From positions 21,636,654 to 21,700,653 of the forward strand of contig ML679970.1 in NCBI GenBank assembly GCA_007922225.1: DNA of 64,000 nucleotides, in the 5' to 3' direction. Numbering within the stretch: the first letter of the stretch is position 1; every line of letters begins with the position of its first letter. The stretch comes from Emydura subglobosa (Eukaryota > Chordata > Testudines > Chelidae). Positions 24,927 to 37,445 of the stretch are shown piece by piece. The notes under the pieces are model-generated. The model saw only the letters and a list, made by a program, of their open reading frames with translations. It was not told the DNA's origin and did no database searches. The position numbers and the translations under genes were made by a program.

Positions 24927-24951
24927 GTTGCTCTTTAAGGCTCTACCTCAC
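24808..24951 (-). CDS. ABHD6: ABHD6 first coding exon (5' UTR end plus residues 1-40)
   Basis: The exon begins after an acceptor TTTATGCAG and carries 25 nt of 5' UTR. The ATG is at 24926-24924 in a strong Kozak context (AACATGG). It reads MDLDVLNMFVIAGGTLAIP and then a hydrophobic run ending in WPSALIKIYYW, so it encodes the membrane anchor. The donor is TTG|GTAAG and the intron is in phase 2, splitting Trp40. The protein start aligns directly with human ABHD6. Confidence 0.96.
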
Positions 24952-26866
24952 CTGCATAAATTAAATAAGAACCAGAGGTTAGCAACAAAATAGTGAATGA
25001 AGAAAAGGCTGCAGAGACAAGGAGGAGGCACTAAACATAAAACAGATATTGTAATATACAACAGATATTGGTCAGGTATACAGCAAAGCTGTTTTCCATT
25101 TTAAAATCCTTTTATTTCTGTTGGACTCAAATTGACCCTAACAACTGCAATCTAATCTTCTGGGACCAAAAGTTAAAGACAACTGATCTTCATTTAGTTG
25201 CTATAGCACTTTGCAAAACAGATTCTTGCCCCCTCCCCACCATAACACTGTCCCCAATCTGATGGCTAGAGTAAGAAAGGCTTCACTTAGCTCTCATTAA
25301 GCATTAATTTAACCCAATTAGCCTTCCCATCCTCCATCCCAAATCTGAGATCCACAGAATATGATATGTGACCTAGAATTCAACTTCACGCGTCCTGGTT
25401 CCCAGACTCGTTTCTCTTTAGACAGACAACTGTTAATCGAGGAGGCAGAGCCTCTTAAAGGTCTCAAGGAAATCTGGGAGGAAGACCTGGCATAGTATTA
25501 TTTTTCTGCAGGCCCTAAGAAGAGCCAAATTGATCTCTTTCTTTGAGAACACCAAATACCAGAGCACCCAAATCCTCATATTACACTGAAAATATATTGC
25601 TCCCAAGAGCTCTATTAAAAGGGTCCCTGCCAGAACCTCAGACTGCCCGAAATTCAAGATCACAAAGAATTTACATGTTCTGGGATTGCTAATACAGATT
25701 GCTTTTCAAACACAATCGTCTCTTTAGCATAATGTGGGATTCCTTTATTTCTATGCTCTCATCACTAAACAGCATGCATGCATTTTATTAAGGATTAATC
25801 CCAGTCACACAGACATTCTGGGCATATCCCTTAATTCTTGATGCTGAACATCTGACATACCAGGCATTTCTCAATGCTAGCCTCCTCACAAGAATGAATT
25901 ACAAATCCAAGCATATTTAAATCCATGGTTCACTAACCACCCATTTCCCTATGCTGAACCTCTCACAAGAGGGTCTATGGATAAACCTATTTCTGTTTGC
26001 TCTAGATGAGTTTGATTACTTTTAGGTGTTACAGCAGTTGCTACAGTTGGTATATTACACTGCCAAACAAGAGCCAAAACATTGTACTTATGATCTATTC
26101 TGAACTGGAGCTGCAAAACTGGGTTGTATTTTATATTACAAACACATTTAAACATATAATGACCAAGATTAGCTAGAGGAAATTGTGTTGAAGAAAATGT
26201 TCTGTTTGGGCACAGATACGGAACAGGGACAGTCTAATTTCCAAGGGCATCATCCCAGAAGTGCCTCAGGCACTTTCACTACTTAGGGCCACCCTGTGGC
26301 TACGTAAAAGGTTGAAGAGAGTATGCAAGGAGCTCTCCTCTCTTTACCCCTGTGCAGGAGAATGGCAAACCTCCAGCCTGTATCATCTCCAAACAATAAG
26401 ATCTTGGAGCTCTAGTAATTCAGTGGGCTATAACACCTGAAAGTATGAGCCCCTTCCCCCATCCCCCCTTATTGCTACAATATTAGGAATTATGGGGAAA
26501 GGCAGGAAGCACACAATGCACGCTTTCATGGAGTATAGCAACATTTATACTCCATCATTGCTCCTGGAAGCACTTCAGGTACTATGCATTAGCATTTCTG
26601 CTTGGGCAATGCACTTTCCCATTTTCCCACCTCATGCACAGTGGCTTACAGCCATTATTGAGCCTTTGCTTTACTGTAGATCTCTCAAGAAGCACATTTA
26701 ACTCTGAGGCTGTCTTTGTGTTAACTTAGACAGTAGGTGGGTGTGCAGCAGCTGGAGAACACTGATTATAATTTCTTGCAAAAAGAGATTAATGTATTGA
26801 AAAACACCCCCCACTCTGATTAGAATTTAAACATAAACAATTAGAGTCTTTAAAAGCAGAGCTTAC
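24952..26866 (-). other. ABHD6: Probable ABHD6 intron in the 5' UTR
   Basis: No recognised gene or clear repeat. It is an intron if the 26867-26928 exon is real, and otherwise part of a longer first intron. Confidence 0.5.
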
Positions 26867-26928
26867 TTTTCAGAGAAACCTCTTCCTTCTGGGCAGAGCT
26901 GCCACAAGCTACCGTTACCAATGATGTT
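26867..26928 (-). other. ABHD6: Probable ABHD6 non-coding 5' UTR exon
   Basis: A 62-nt segment bounded on the minus strand by a polypyrimidine-type acceptor (AATTATTTCAG|AACA) and a good donor (GAAAA|GTAAGC). It lies between the CpG island and the first coding exon and contains no ATG. This fits an internal 5' UTR exon, but only transcripts could prove it. Confidence 0.5.
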
Positions 26929-28717
26929 CTGAAATAATTATTAAAAAGAAAAAAGGTAATTATATTCCAGTGCTTTTTTCCCTTCATATTTAGTAGCAGA
27001 GAGATGCTGTTCATTTCTGCTATTTAAACCATCAGCAGCACTTCAAAGTACATAGTCATTGCCCTCTGTTCAACCATTCCCATTTATATCATTTCATGTA
27101 ATAAAATAATATCAGATACTAGCTCCAAGCATGTACAAAGTACAAGTCAACAGCCAGGATAAACACTGCAAAAGAGTGAGAAGATTAAAGGATTCTGAGC
27201 TAACAGAAAGAATCCACTTAACAGTAGGATATAACTCATCAAACCCAAGCATTAGGAAATTGAACAAGAATAGCTCAGCTGAACTGAAGGAAAAAAGAAA
27301 GATGGAAACTTAGGATCACAACTATCGTTGGGAAATTAGTACAATTAAGCCACGTTTATTAAAAATCAATCAGGTTCACCCTACTCCTATTTATTTAAAA
27401 CTCTCTTTCCCCAAAGATTTTAGATCACCCCAAAGCCTTCTGATAAATGGGGCTGTAAAGTATTAGAGAGAGATGGACATTTCTTCGTACTCCTACAATA
27501 ATAGATCGAGCTTTCTTGATGAGTTACTCAGCAGTTCTATATAGAGTAGCCTTCAAGTTAGAGAACACACAGAAAGACATTCAATGCACAAACTGCATTT
27601 GATTCATGTTGATTGTAGGGCCTGAAAGCCTGATTAAGAATTGCAGTTATTTGATGTGATTCCCTTTAAGGGGGATGTGCTGGCAGGGGCAGTGAACCAG
27701 GAAGTGTATTATTGTTCCTACTGGCTGTTCTGCATTAGAGTTCAACAAGCAAAGCCATGTTTACCAAGCTTCCTGTGTGCAGTCTGTTCCTGGGGTAGCT
27801 ATGGCAGCTGTTACAATGCATATGATTAAATATTCCCAGTGAGCATTACACTACTCAAGGAAACATATCCCTCGTAAACCAAATGTGTGTGACAAAGCTG
27901 AATAGAAATATTGTATGCCTTTCTCTCAAGCTCTAAAACAATACATGCATGTGTACATGCAGCTACAGAATGACGTGCATGTTTTCTCCTTCCATTCCAG
28001 ATACAACACTGATGTAATTTAAAATTTCAAATCTAAATCAGGGGAAAAAATACAAATGTTTCCATTACTATGGTGTTGGGTTTTATTCTTCACTCACTCC
28101 CACTAAAGTAACTCAAATGCCTTTATTGGACTTGCCCCCAATTTGTACCACTGTAAATAAGGAGTAGATTTAGGCCTGTGTCCATGTTTAAACAAACAAG
28201 GAAAACCCAAAGGGCTAGATTCATAGGTCCAGCCAAGATCCTCTGAGCACAACACCCCAGGTGGAGGTGTGGGGATAAAAGTGGCTGCAGGACATCTTTG
28301 CATTTCAGTGTGGATAAAAGTTGACGATTTAAAAAAAGTTAAAATCTGGCGTTTTGGGTTTTTTTTTTTGTTTGTTTTGTTTTTTAAAGAAGCCTATTTA
28401 AAAGTTAAATTTGAAATTGACAACTTATGTTAAGGCCTAAACTACTTATATTCTCTAACATCATTTCAATTAAATATCAAAACTAATATTAAGCAATATG
28501 TGACTGTTGCCACCTTTAAAAAGAAAAAAGAAAAAAGTCATGCATTTGGAACCAGAGTTTGTTGAAATGCTAAACCAGTTTTTCACAGCAGTAGCCTTTT
28601 CTACAGGTATAGAGAGAATATTTTCAGTTTATTCAACTAGTTCAGTCCAAGGACTACTTCATTCAAAAGTTTAAAAACAAAACAAAACACAACCATTGCC
28701 AGGAACTGCAAATGCAG

Positions 28718-28753
28718 AAATGAGCTTTTCTGCAAATGCAGAAAAGCTCATTT
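28718..28753. repeat. Perfect 17-bp inverted repeat, 2-bp spacer
   Basis: AAATGAGCTTTTCTGCA, two A, then its exact reverse complement. The segment TGCAAATGCAGAAA also occurs as a direct repeat starting at 28707, suggesting a local copy-and-invert event. Confidence 0.85.
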
Positions 28754-29179
28754 TCCTCTTTAAGTCTATGAATAAAAGCTAAATATCAGAGCATGAGATC
28801 TTGAAGGGCATGATGACCAGAAACAATCCGTTCAATTCCTGAACTACAAATAATACTTCCTTTGTTTATAATAAATCAGTTAGTTTTAAATGCAAAATAT
28901 GTTTTGATAAACTTTTATTTCTGTATCCAGCACATTAAGGTAGCTTTATTTAATTTTAAAAAGTTAAAATGCTGGGTTTTGAGATTTTGAATTTCCATCC
29001 AAATACTGCTTGACACAAATCACAAGTAAAAAAAATTAATTATCCAGTAAATAAGAAATGCTTCATTCATCATTTTCAAAAATAATTAAAAATATAAGAA
29101 TTAAGAATTGGAATAAATGTAAGTTAAACCATACAATTGCTTAAATAAATTTGTATAGATATAGTGTATGCTCCTGGTT

Positions 29180-29182
<3 letters not shown>

Positions 29183-29214
<32 letters not shown>
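29183..29214 (+). repeat. A32 homopolymer
   Basis: Thirty-two consecutive A inside the hAT-like element. It could be a secondary retroinsertion tail or replication slippage. Confidence 0.9.
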
Positions 29215-29217
<3 letters not shown>

Positions 29218-30204
29218 AAATTTAGTGCAAAAGCTATTTTTAGTTGCAAACCAACATATTTTAATGATTACCAATCAATAAGAATCAAACTTACTTTAAG
29301 AAAATAAAAAGTACAAATGCAAAACACAATTTAAATCAATTGTTTTAAAAAAAAGGTTTCCTGCTTGCTGATTAAAATCAGTGATTTACATTGCTTTCAT
29401 TTAAATCAATCCATCCTGTTACATTCCCCAGATTCTGGGACCATCTAGGAGGGTGGTTCTCTCCCCAGACCCAAGGAGCGACGTCAGTAGACAAAAGCTG
29501 TAAAAGTCCAAAACTCTGGCTCTGCCTTCACCCTGCTTCAACACACCCTGTGTGCTGGATGTGACAAGGAGGGCAGCACAAAGTCATATAAGCAAATCCA
29601 TATGGAGAAAATTAATTCTACAAATCAACCCTAAACCACAGGTAACAGTGGCACTGATTCAGATTAGCAGCTACTTAAATGTCTTTTACCCTCCAGAAAG
29701 TGTCTTGTTTACTATGTGTTTGTTTGTTTTTTAAAGAATGGAATTAAAAAGGCAAAAAAAAAAAAAAAAATCATCTTCTAGCAGGAGCAAACTTGGCTTC
29801 CTGCACCACATGCCATGCCAGCAGGGACCAGGAAGTGTGGAAGCAGCAAGCTTGGCCCTTAGGGAAAGGATGCACTTTGTTTTGTTCTTAAACAGCCACC
29901 TCAGGTTTTGGTTAGGTTGTGTTTTTTAGCCCACAGAAACATCTAAGCTGTCAACAAAAACAAAAAACAACTAAAAAAAGAGGATGTTAATTTAATCAAA
30001 CACAGAAACATAACAAGCAGCATTTTGATTCTGTCACAATTAAATTAAAACCAAAACCAAAACCCATGACTTCCACTCATTAACAGCTGCACATCACTGG
30101 ATCACAATCTGTTATCAAAGGCTAAATTATCCCAAGGAGACCTTTGTAACCAAGTGTTGTTTGCAAAGCAACATATGGGAGAAAAACCACCATTCTGGGC
30201 TTCT

Positions 30205-30412
30205 ACAGTCCTTGCAAGGTTCTCAAAGCACTTCATAAAACATTAATTAGGCAAGCCTTATAATGCAATACCAATGCTAGGAAGGTAACCCTCACACCCA
30301 TATGCAGCATGGGAACAGAGATGTTTACAATGAGCTAGCAGCTGAGCTGGAACTAGAACCCACAAATGCTGCTGCCCAGATTTGAGCTAACCACTGGACC
30401 ATACGGCCTCTA
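30205..30412 (+). repeat. MIR-like CORE-SINE
   Basis: The order of motifs matches MIR: CAAAGCACTTCATAAAACAT, a degraded middle, then GCTGAGCTGGAACTAGAACC and GAGCTAACCACTGGACCATA near the end. Strongly diverged. Confidence 0.55.
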
Positions 30413-33400
30413 AATTTAAAGCATTCTCTTGAAAGAGATCCAAAATAAACCCTGTCATTCTAAATGTCTTACTGTTGCCAGAAACAATAGGTAAGTGAGT
30501 GACAGAAATAAAGTATGTGGTGAAACCAGACTTAAAGCATTCAAGGGCAGTTTCAGATAGTCCCACAGAATTTACCCAATGCCTTCTTCCCTCAAAATAA
30601 TCTAATGAATAATTATCAAAGCAGGAGGAAGAGCAAGGAAATTTATAACCAAGCATTTGTCAGGTCAAAAATCATTATTCCCCACTTGAACTCAATTAAT
30701 TGAACAATCCATTCAAATGTAAATTTCAAAAGCAGAACAAATGCCACTTATTGAGACAAAGTATGGCAGAATAACTGCACTGTCACCCACACTGTTAGCC
30801 AACAGACTGACAAGTTAGTCTGAATGAGTTTAAATCTTTGTCTATAGTCTGTCTTGTTCTTTGCTGGCACTTGAATTGATATAAAAGAATTCTTGGGGTA
30901 TAATTCACGTTTATTTTGGTATTAAAAAGTTAGTCCCACATAGGCTTCAAAAACAGTGCACTGTGTGGCACAATTAATAGGGATGCCACCTCACCAAAAC
31001 TAAATTCATCTGAATTATGAAATCCAAGTAGGAAGAAAAAAATTAAAATATGAAACAGTAAAGTATCAGAGCATCATACATAGAGCGTTAATTCTTTTCA
31101 TCATTATCCGCAGTTTTCTGTACAGTGTGTCTTGTGGAATGTTACGTAACCTACAAAGCAAACTCCTTCTGATGAAATGGTGTTTAGCATACTGAGGATT
31201 ATACATGCAACTGGGAGTACTGACATACCAAACAATTTCTGAATTAGGAAGCTACAAATGTAGGTGAGAATTTAGGGTTCAGTTTAGCAAAAGGAAAGGG
31301 AAAGAAAAAGTCCATCTTGTATGCTGCGCAACTCTGCTGCGCAAGGTCATGGAGGACTTTCTTTCTGCAGAAATCACATCTATATCTTCATTAAACAGGC
31401 CCACTAAACTTATATGTAGCCATTATCAGAAAAGAACTGTGGCTTTAAACATCAACATCATTATGGATATAGTCATTATTCAGCTTAATGTGTCTTGAGT
31501 TCAAAGCACTTATTTTTCTGACTTACGTGGCAATAGATTTTTAAATTCAATATTGAAAGTTTAAAAAAATCCCATAAATGCATCTTATTTTTACTTGAAA
31601 TATTAATAGAGAAAAACAACATAAAATAAATGTAAGATCCCACTGAGGGATTTCTAGCTATGACAAACTACAATAGCAGAGAATGGGTCACCAGAACCCC
31701 AACCTGTATTAGCTAATAACACAAGGAAAATTTTTAAAACTTGAACTGTTTCTCTTTGAAACCATCTTCTGCGTAGAATGCCATACATATATTAAGAAAT
31801 AATTGATGTATCATTGATATAATATAATTTATGACATTGCTGCAGTTATGACTTTTCACATGTGCTATGTTCTGCAGTCTTTCAGAAGCCATATAGTAAG
31901 TGCATAAAATAAATTAAGATCTATTAATATTTGAAATACGATGGAGAGAACTGCTAGTCCAGGAGTCACTTAAGCTATCCTGCTTAATCCAGTCCTGAGA
32001 GGGATGGAATTAGGAAATGCAACTGTTAGATTTTATTGGCAGACTGCTTCAAGACCAATACATAATTTCTTCTGAGTTTCACAGTCTTTATATCTTTGGC
32101 CTGTTTTTACTTTGTGAAACACAAGAGATACAAACTGGAATCAGGTAATTTGGGAGCAGTGTCTATCCCTGTTTTTTTACTATCAGTTATCAAACCACAG
32201 CAACAACTGATTACTGGTACTTGTCAACATCATGGCTAAAACATCATTGAAAAGCTTAACTGGTACTGTCACTGTGATTCCAACAATAGCAACTGGCTTA
32301 AAGACACACTGTGAAAAGTCCTTCTTTCTTCCAAATCCAAAAATAATCTCCATCCCTTATGTATATGCATATACATCAGGACGTATAAACACACATTTTA
32401 AGAGGGCTACACAAGGTGCATCATATTCGTATAACTATTTTCCTTTATTTCTATATCTGAAGTTATCACTGCTCATATATCTGAGGATATGAATGTGAAG
32501 AGTTGGGGGGGAAGAGTTTGTATGCTTTCCCCAAATAAATCAAAAGAATGGCTCCAGCCTAACCAGATTCTGGATTTCTTTCCTAATGTAGAGACATTGC
32601 TCAAACCTGCAATTAGACTATACCATCCGATACACACAGTTTCATTTTGGAAGAAGGCAGGTTCATCAAAATAATAGACTTGGATATTGCTTTGCTATTC
32701 CAGTGTTAAAATGAACAGATACATGTTTCTGTAGTTATTTGTCTACTTTCAAATAAAAAATAGTGAGAATTTACAACATTTTTTTAAATACCAAAACTGT
32801 ATAGCTGCTCATGAGGCTCCACTGATGTGTTAAAATATGAAACACATACATACACACAACATACACACGCCCCTTTGATGAAACTGTGCCATTACTTCTA
32901 AAAATTAAGCTGCATGTAATAGTTCTGATACAGCACAGTAAGCAATATTAAACTAACAAATCCTTCCTGACATATCTGATTTCTCAGCTGCATCTACGGT
33001 GACCAGATAGCAAGTATGAAATGTTGGGACAAGGGGAGAGGAGAGTAGGTTGCCTATATAATACAAAGACCTTAATATCAGGATGGTCCCAATAATATTG
33101 GGACATCCAGTCACCCTAGCTGCATCAGAAATTTCCCCTAACCTTTCTCCAATGTGGTGTTGCCCTTCATTAAAGTCTAAGATCATAAAGCAGCAAAATC
33201 CCCCACCCCCCTAGGTTTAAAAATCACAGATTAGTAACACCTTTTCCTTCTCAAAAAGGAAACATTAAAACATATTACTTTAAATCCTAGCCCAAATTCT
33301 GAAATCTCTGAAATAAAAAGTCTGCATTACACTTATCCTACTTTGTTAAGGAGGAAGCTCAGTGTTGTTCCCACTCCTGCTCAGGAGGTCATGTGTAAGT

Positions 33401-34158
33401 AGTTTGGTTATACTGAGTACATCAACAGACTGCCCTGTATTAAAACAGATTAGGAATTTTCCAGTGAAAACAATACCCCACTTCACTTTTGATTCTTTCA
33501 GATAAAAGTGTGTCTTATGTCCTATAGTCTCATGCCATCCCCAAGAGAAATTCCCCTCACTGTGCTCAATGCTCTCTGAAAGAAATATTTTAACATAGTA
33601 TAAAACTTCTGCAAGCTTAAATATTTTGTGCCTGTAATTGGGATGGCTGGAAGACATTCAAACAAACTTCAACAGTAAACCATTTAACTTAGGAAGCCTA
33701 AAGTTTTATGCCAGATTCATATTTGAAGTGGCATAAGGATTTGTGCAAAAATCTTGTTTAAAAAAAAATGAAATAGTGCAATTCACCAGTCCCATTTTAA
33801 AGAATGACCACCAAACTCTTATGCGGCCCATTAAAGGCCGGGGCCCTGAAGAATTCACAGGCCGTTTTTATTGCTAGAACCAGAGTTCAGACAATAAAAG
33901 ACCTAACACCAGTTTGGCAAGAGCAGTGATGTCCCATTGCAGATGGAAATTCACAGGTAATTTAACGCCAGGTTTGTCTCTCTTATTATTTTGCTAAATT
34001 CTCCAGACCCATCACGCTGACTCAGGAAACTGGAGCTAGGGACCATGCTCTAGAGCGGAATCCCTTCTAGGTCGCTCGCTGTCTTGCCCAGGAATAGCGG
34101 TTTACGGTGAATCCCAAGGAAGAGCTTTACAAAGCACACGCTGGGCGCTCACACTCAC

Positions 34159-34905
34159 GGCACCGCTGGTAAGGCGGCCGCTTCTGGCTTGGAGCGCGGC
34201 CGCTGCGAGGCGAAGCGCTCCGACTGGGACCTTGCAGAGTGACCGGGCCACGCTGGGGCGGGGGAGTCCGACTGAACGGCGGTGCCCTGCCAGCCAGGGC
34301 GCAGGGACGAGGCCGCTCTGCGCACGGGGAGGAGAAGCCAGGTGAATCTGCTCTGTGGCCACAGGCTGCTGCTGCCCAGGCCCGGCTCCCGTCAGGCTTC
34401 ACACGGAGCCACCCACACGGCGCCTCCCGCCTTGGCCCTCGGGCTGCAGCAGCAGCAGCGCATCTCCCCGGCGCCTCACAGCCCGGGTCGCTGGCACGCC
34501 GCGCCTCGAGCCCCGGGAGCGGCACAAGCCGGCCGGCTTCCAGCTGCAGGCGCCTCCCCAGCCGCCGCGGCTGCCCTCAGCTGCTCCTACTGCCCGCTGC
34601 CCTCCTTCCCTGCCGCCGCCCACGGGCCTCTTAGCTCAGCCCGTCCTCACCCGCCCGGGCTCCCCCGCTCCCTCTGCCGCCGCGTCGCTTCACCCCCGGG
34701 GCCAGTCCTGCAGCAGCTGCCCAACGCCCTCCGCTCGCGACACCTCTGCGGCTGCCCCGAGTTGCCTCCTGCCTGCCGCCCCCCCCCACCGCGGCGCGGG
34801 CTGCTTCTATCTCTCCCTGCACCTTAAAGGCAGAGAGCGCGGGAGACTTCCCCCCCTCCGACAGAAAATGCGCTGGCTCAGTTGGTCTGAGCCGGAGCCT
34901 GTCCT
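34159..34905 (-). other. ABHD6: Candidate ABHD6 first (non-coding) exon region
   Basis: Inferred between the putative start near 34905 and the donor CC|GTGAGT at 34159. The true first exon may be much shorter, because several internal starts and donors are possible in this GC-rich stretch. Confidence 0.25.
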
Positions 34906-34934
34906 TCCGCCAGCCGCAGGCCCATGGAATGTAT

Positions 34935-34942
34935 CTTTATAA
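34935..34942 (-). promoter_or_regulatory. Candidate TATA box for ABHD6
   Basis: The minus strand reads TTATAAAG inside the distal end of the CpG island, correctly oriented for ABHD6. A start about 25-30 bp downstream would lie near 34905. CpG-island promoters often lack a TATA box, so this is only a candidate. Confidence 0.35.
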
Positions 34943-35030
34943 CGCTCCATCACTAGCTGCGCCTTACAGTTTCTCCGCCTGAGCCCAGGGCCACACGGCC
35001 GGAGCTGGTGCATGGGAAATGAGGCGAGGA

Positions 35031-37017
35031 CGCTGACGACTGGCTCTTGGCAAGCAGCTAAGGGGTCAGTGATTAAGTGTCCATCATGCTTCAGTGGATT
35101 TGCATTTGGATTATTTTGTTGCAGAGCTGAACAGACATAATCAGAAGAAGCGGCATGACATCATTCTGGGCACCATCACTCACCGGCTGCTGCTGTAAAG
35201 CCGAGGGGAGGCTGTGCCATCCAAAGCTCTTTGCCTAGGGTGCTTCAATCAGCACCCCAGCTGGTCTTGCTCTTCAACCAATAAAACAGCCCTATGTGGC
35301 ACTGAGTTAAACTATGCTATTGTAATTAAAGGGACAGGGGCAGATTAGCAGCCCTGTATGAAAAAAATTCCTTTTCTGGACTAGTAATACAAGTTAAGAG
35401 TTACACAACCCCATAAATAGTAAACATCTAAATTATGTTTTAAAATTTATACTTGGGGAGGGAGGTTGGATTTTTGGTTTTGTTTTATTTTGCTCATGTT
35501 GAATAGTGGAAGTAGACTATCCTGTTTACAATCAGATTCACCTTTTTCTAAAAGAAAATGATGCAGTAAACCGTTAAACTTACAAAATATTGAAATATCT
35601 CTATTAATATTAGGCTTTGTGAAAATCTAGATACTGCATCTAAACTACTTGAAAATATCCATTAAGAGTCTGTCTGCATTTCCATTAAAGGAAGGTGATC
35701 ACAAAGGAAAACAAAACGGGCACCTGCCCTTTCCTTTTTTTAGATGTATAAAGAAGGCTTGTGAAGACTGGGTTAACTTTAAAATAACTCTTCTTGGTTT
35801 TTAACATTAGAATATCAGGTCCTGTCTAGGCTGGAAAACTCTCTTGTAATTACCACAAAAATCAGGCCCTTGATGTGGATTTACTCACAGGGCATAAAAT
35901 TCAACATATGCCTAAATCTTTGCAGGTTTGTGGCCCAAGAGAGTGAAAATTGGCTATTGGAGAGGGATTGGCTATTGGAAGGGATTTTAGGCAGACATCT
36001 TAAAACTTTTTGGTAAGTGTAATTATTAACTTCCATGACTAATTAACCTTTTGAAGGAAGTTTTTGTTAAAAAGATTCAACTTCTGCACTCCTTCAGCTG
36101 CAGGGCGAGTACTCACAATGACATCTCCTAGATCTTCCAGTGGCCCTCCAATAAACCAGAGAAGTCTCAATGTTAAATTCCTAATATTTCTAAAATAAAA
36201 GACAGGCAGCAAAAAAGGACAAACCCAAATTTTAAAAAAATCCTTTATAAGCCACCTTTCCCTTGATGACTGTTTGAAATATGAAATGTGATTTGTCTTA
36301 AAGCTGTTATTTAGAATAGGAAAAATTTCCCTTCCTTATCTTATGTTTGTTGTAAACATCTACCATTCGATCTGTATTTAAAAAAAACATTTTTTTTAAT
36401 TATCATTAAAAAAATTGTTCCCTCTGATGACTTGGAAGAAACCAAATGAATGCTATTCCCAGACTTGCTGTATCATCAACTGACGTTGCAACCGATAACA
36501 TTTTACATAAGATGAAATTCATGATGATGTTAAACAGAAACAACCATGTCCATTTCAGATCCATGCAAAACAAAAACAAATCAGCTTGCTACTTGGAGAA
36601 GCTCAAATCTAGCAATAGAAAGCAGCGTTTTTAAGCTTTCCAGGATCTTCTATTGCAAAAAGAATTCTCTCTTAGCCTTATTTATTCGTATTGAACACAC
36701 AAGGCTCATATGGGTGTTTTAGCACATCTCCAGCATTAGGCATTGTGCAGTCACTCAACCTAGCAGAAATGTTGGGAGTCAGAATGCCCTCAAGAGTATC
36801 CCAGCCCACACACTGCAGCACCCTCCGGGCAATCAGATAGCTTACTACATAAAGCAAAAGGAAATGTTTACATGCTAATTTACCTGGGTAGCCTTGTGAT
36901 TCCAGTTCCACTTCACAATCAAATCTTCTTTGCTTCAGGCTTCTTAATTAATTCTGTGTAACCTGCCTTCCCTCCGACAGAGTCTTAAATAATTTCTAGA
37001 AGTAAGTTACTTTTAAA
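35031..37017. other. Intergenic DNA upstream of ABHD6
   Basis: AT-rich. A CCAAT sequence lies at 35278-35282. No gene or clear repeat was recognised. Confidence 0.4.
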
Positions 37018-37445
37018 ACAGGAATTATTCCTTCTGATTGGAAAGTTGCTAATGTGGTACCTATTATTTTAAAAAAGAGCCAATGGAGATCTTGGGAAAT
37101 GCAGACCAAAGAACCTGACCCCATTCTTTTATGCTTGTTTTGTTATGGTGTTAAGGTTTGTAGAGGCCTTTGAACATGAATGCTGAGTATTAATTTATTA
37201 ATTAGTACCAGGCAAACTGATGAAGAACTTAATTAAATATAGAATAAAGTAAATACTTGGATTAGTGTGACTTAACTAGGTCAAATGATCATGGCTTCTG
37301 TGATGTAAGGGATATTGTGTTCCTCTATCTTGCTGGAACTTTTTGAAAAAGTTAATCAAATAGCATAAGGGATATTTAGGAGTTGTAAATTTACTTGGAG
37401 CTTCAAAAATCTTTTGATAAGTTCCCTCATAAAAGAGTTAGTGTA
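37018..37445 (+). mobile_element. CR1-type LINE reverse transcriptase remnant
   Basis: Plus frame at 37020-37080 reads GIIPSDWKVANVVPI, the well-known LINE RT block. Near 37407-37440 a second block reads QKSFDKFPHKR, matching the family's AFD-VPH motif. The region between is frameshifted and full of stops. Both blocks lie in the order expected for CR1 or L2-like ORF2. Confidence 0.7.

Larger units (their letters stand above)
28306..29418 (+). mobile_element. 1.1-kb degraded hAT-like transposon with transposase C-terminal trace
   Basis: Ends CAGTGTGGATAAAAGTTGA and TTAAATCAATCCATCCTG form imperfect inverted repeats (CAG...CTG). They are flanked by 8-bp direct copies TTGCATTT (28298-28305) and TTACATTC (29419-29426), 6/8 identical. 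Inside, about 28550-28670 in plus frame reads MLNQFFTAVAFSTGIERIFS and then VYSTSSVQGLLHSKV before a stop. That resembles the hATC dimerisation region (family pattern S-AG-ER-FS...HSK). The element also holds a 32-A run and a 17-bp inverted repeat. It is dead as an autonomous element. Confidence 0.65.
26929..34158 (-). other. ABHD6: Probable ABHD6 first intron
   Basis: Seven kilobases of AT-rich DNA. It contains a 1.1-kb hAT-like element (28306-29418) and a MIR-like SINE (30205-30412). No other coding block was recognised; 30.7-34.0 kb shows nothing identifiable. Confidence 0.55.
34060..35030. promoter_or_regulatory. ABHD6: CpG island covering the ABHD6 promoter and first exon
   Basis: About 950 bp with dense CpG and very high GC in an otherwise AT-rich window. 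It lies upstream of ABHD6 on the minus strand. A candidate first-exon donor GTGAGT follows position 34159 on the minus strand. Long open frames in both directions here (for example 34239-34942) come from the lack of AT-rich stop codons and are not genes. The nearest plus-strand exon is 17 kb away, so the island serves ABHD6 rather than a shared bidirectional promoter. Confidence 0.8.

Noticed and set aside
34239..34942. Long overlapping open frames on both strands, up to 195 codons
   Set aside because: They lie in the CpG island where stop codons are rare. They are proline, alanine and arginine-rich in several frames at once, with no family match.
34159..35030. Bidirectional promoter shared by ABHD6 and DNASE1L3
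   Set aside because: The first DNASE1L3 coding exon is 17 kb away and no plus-strand exon was found near the island.
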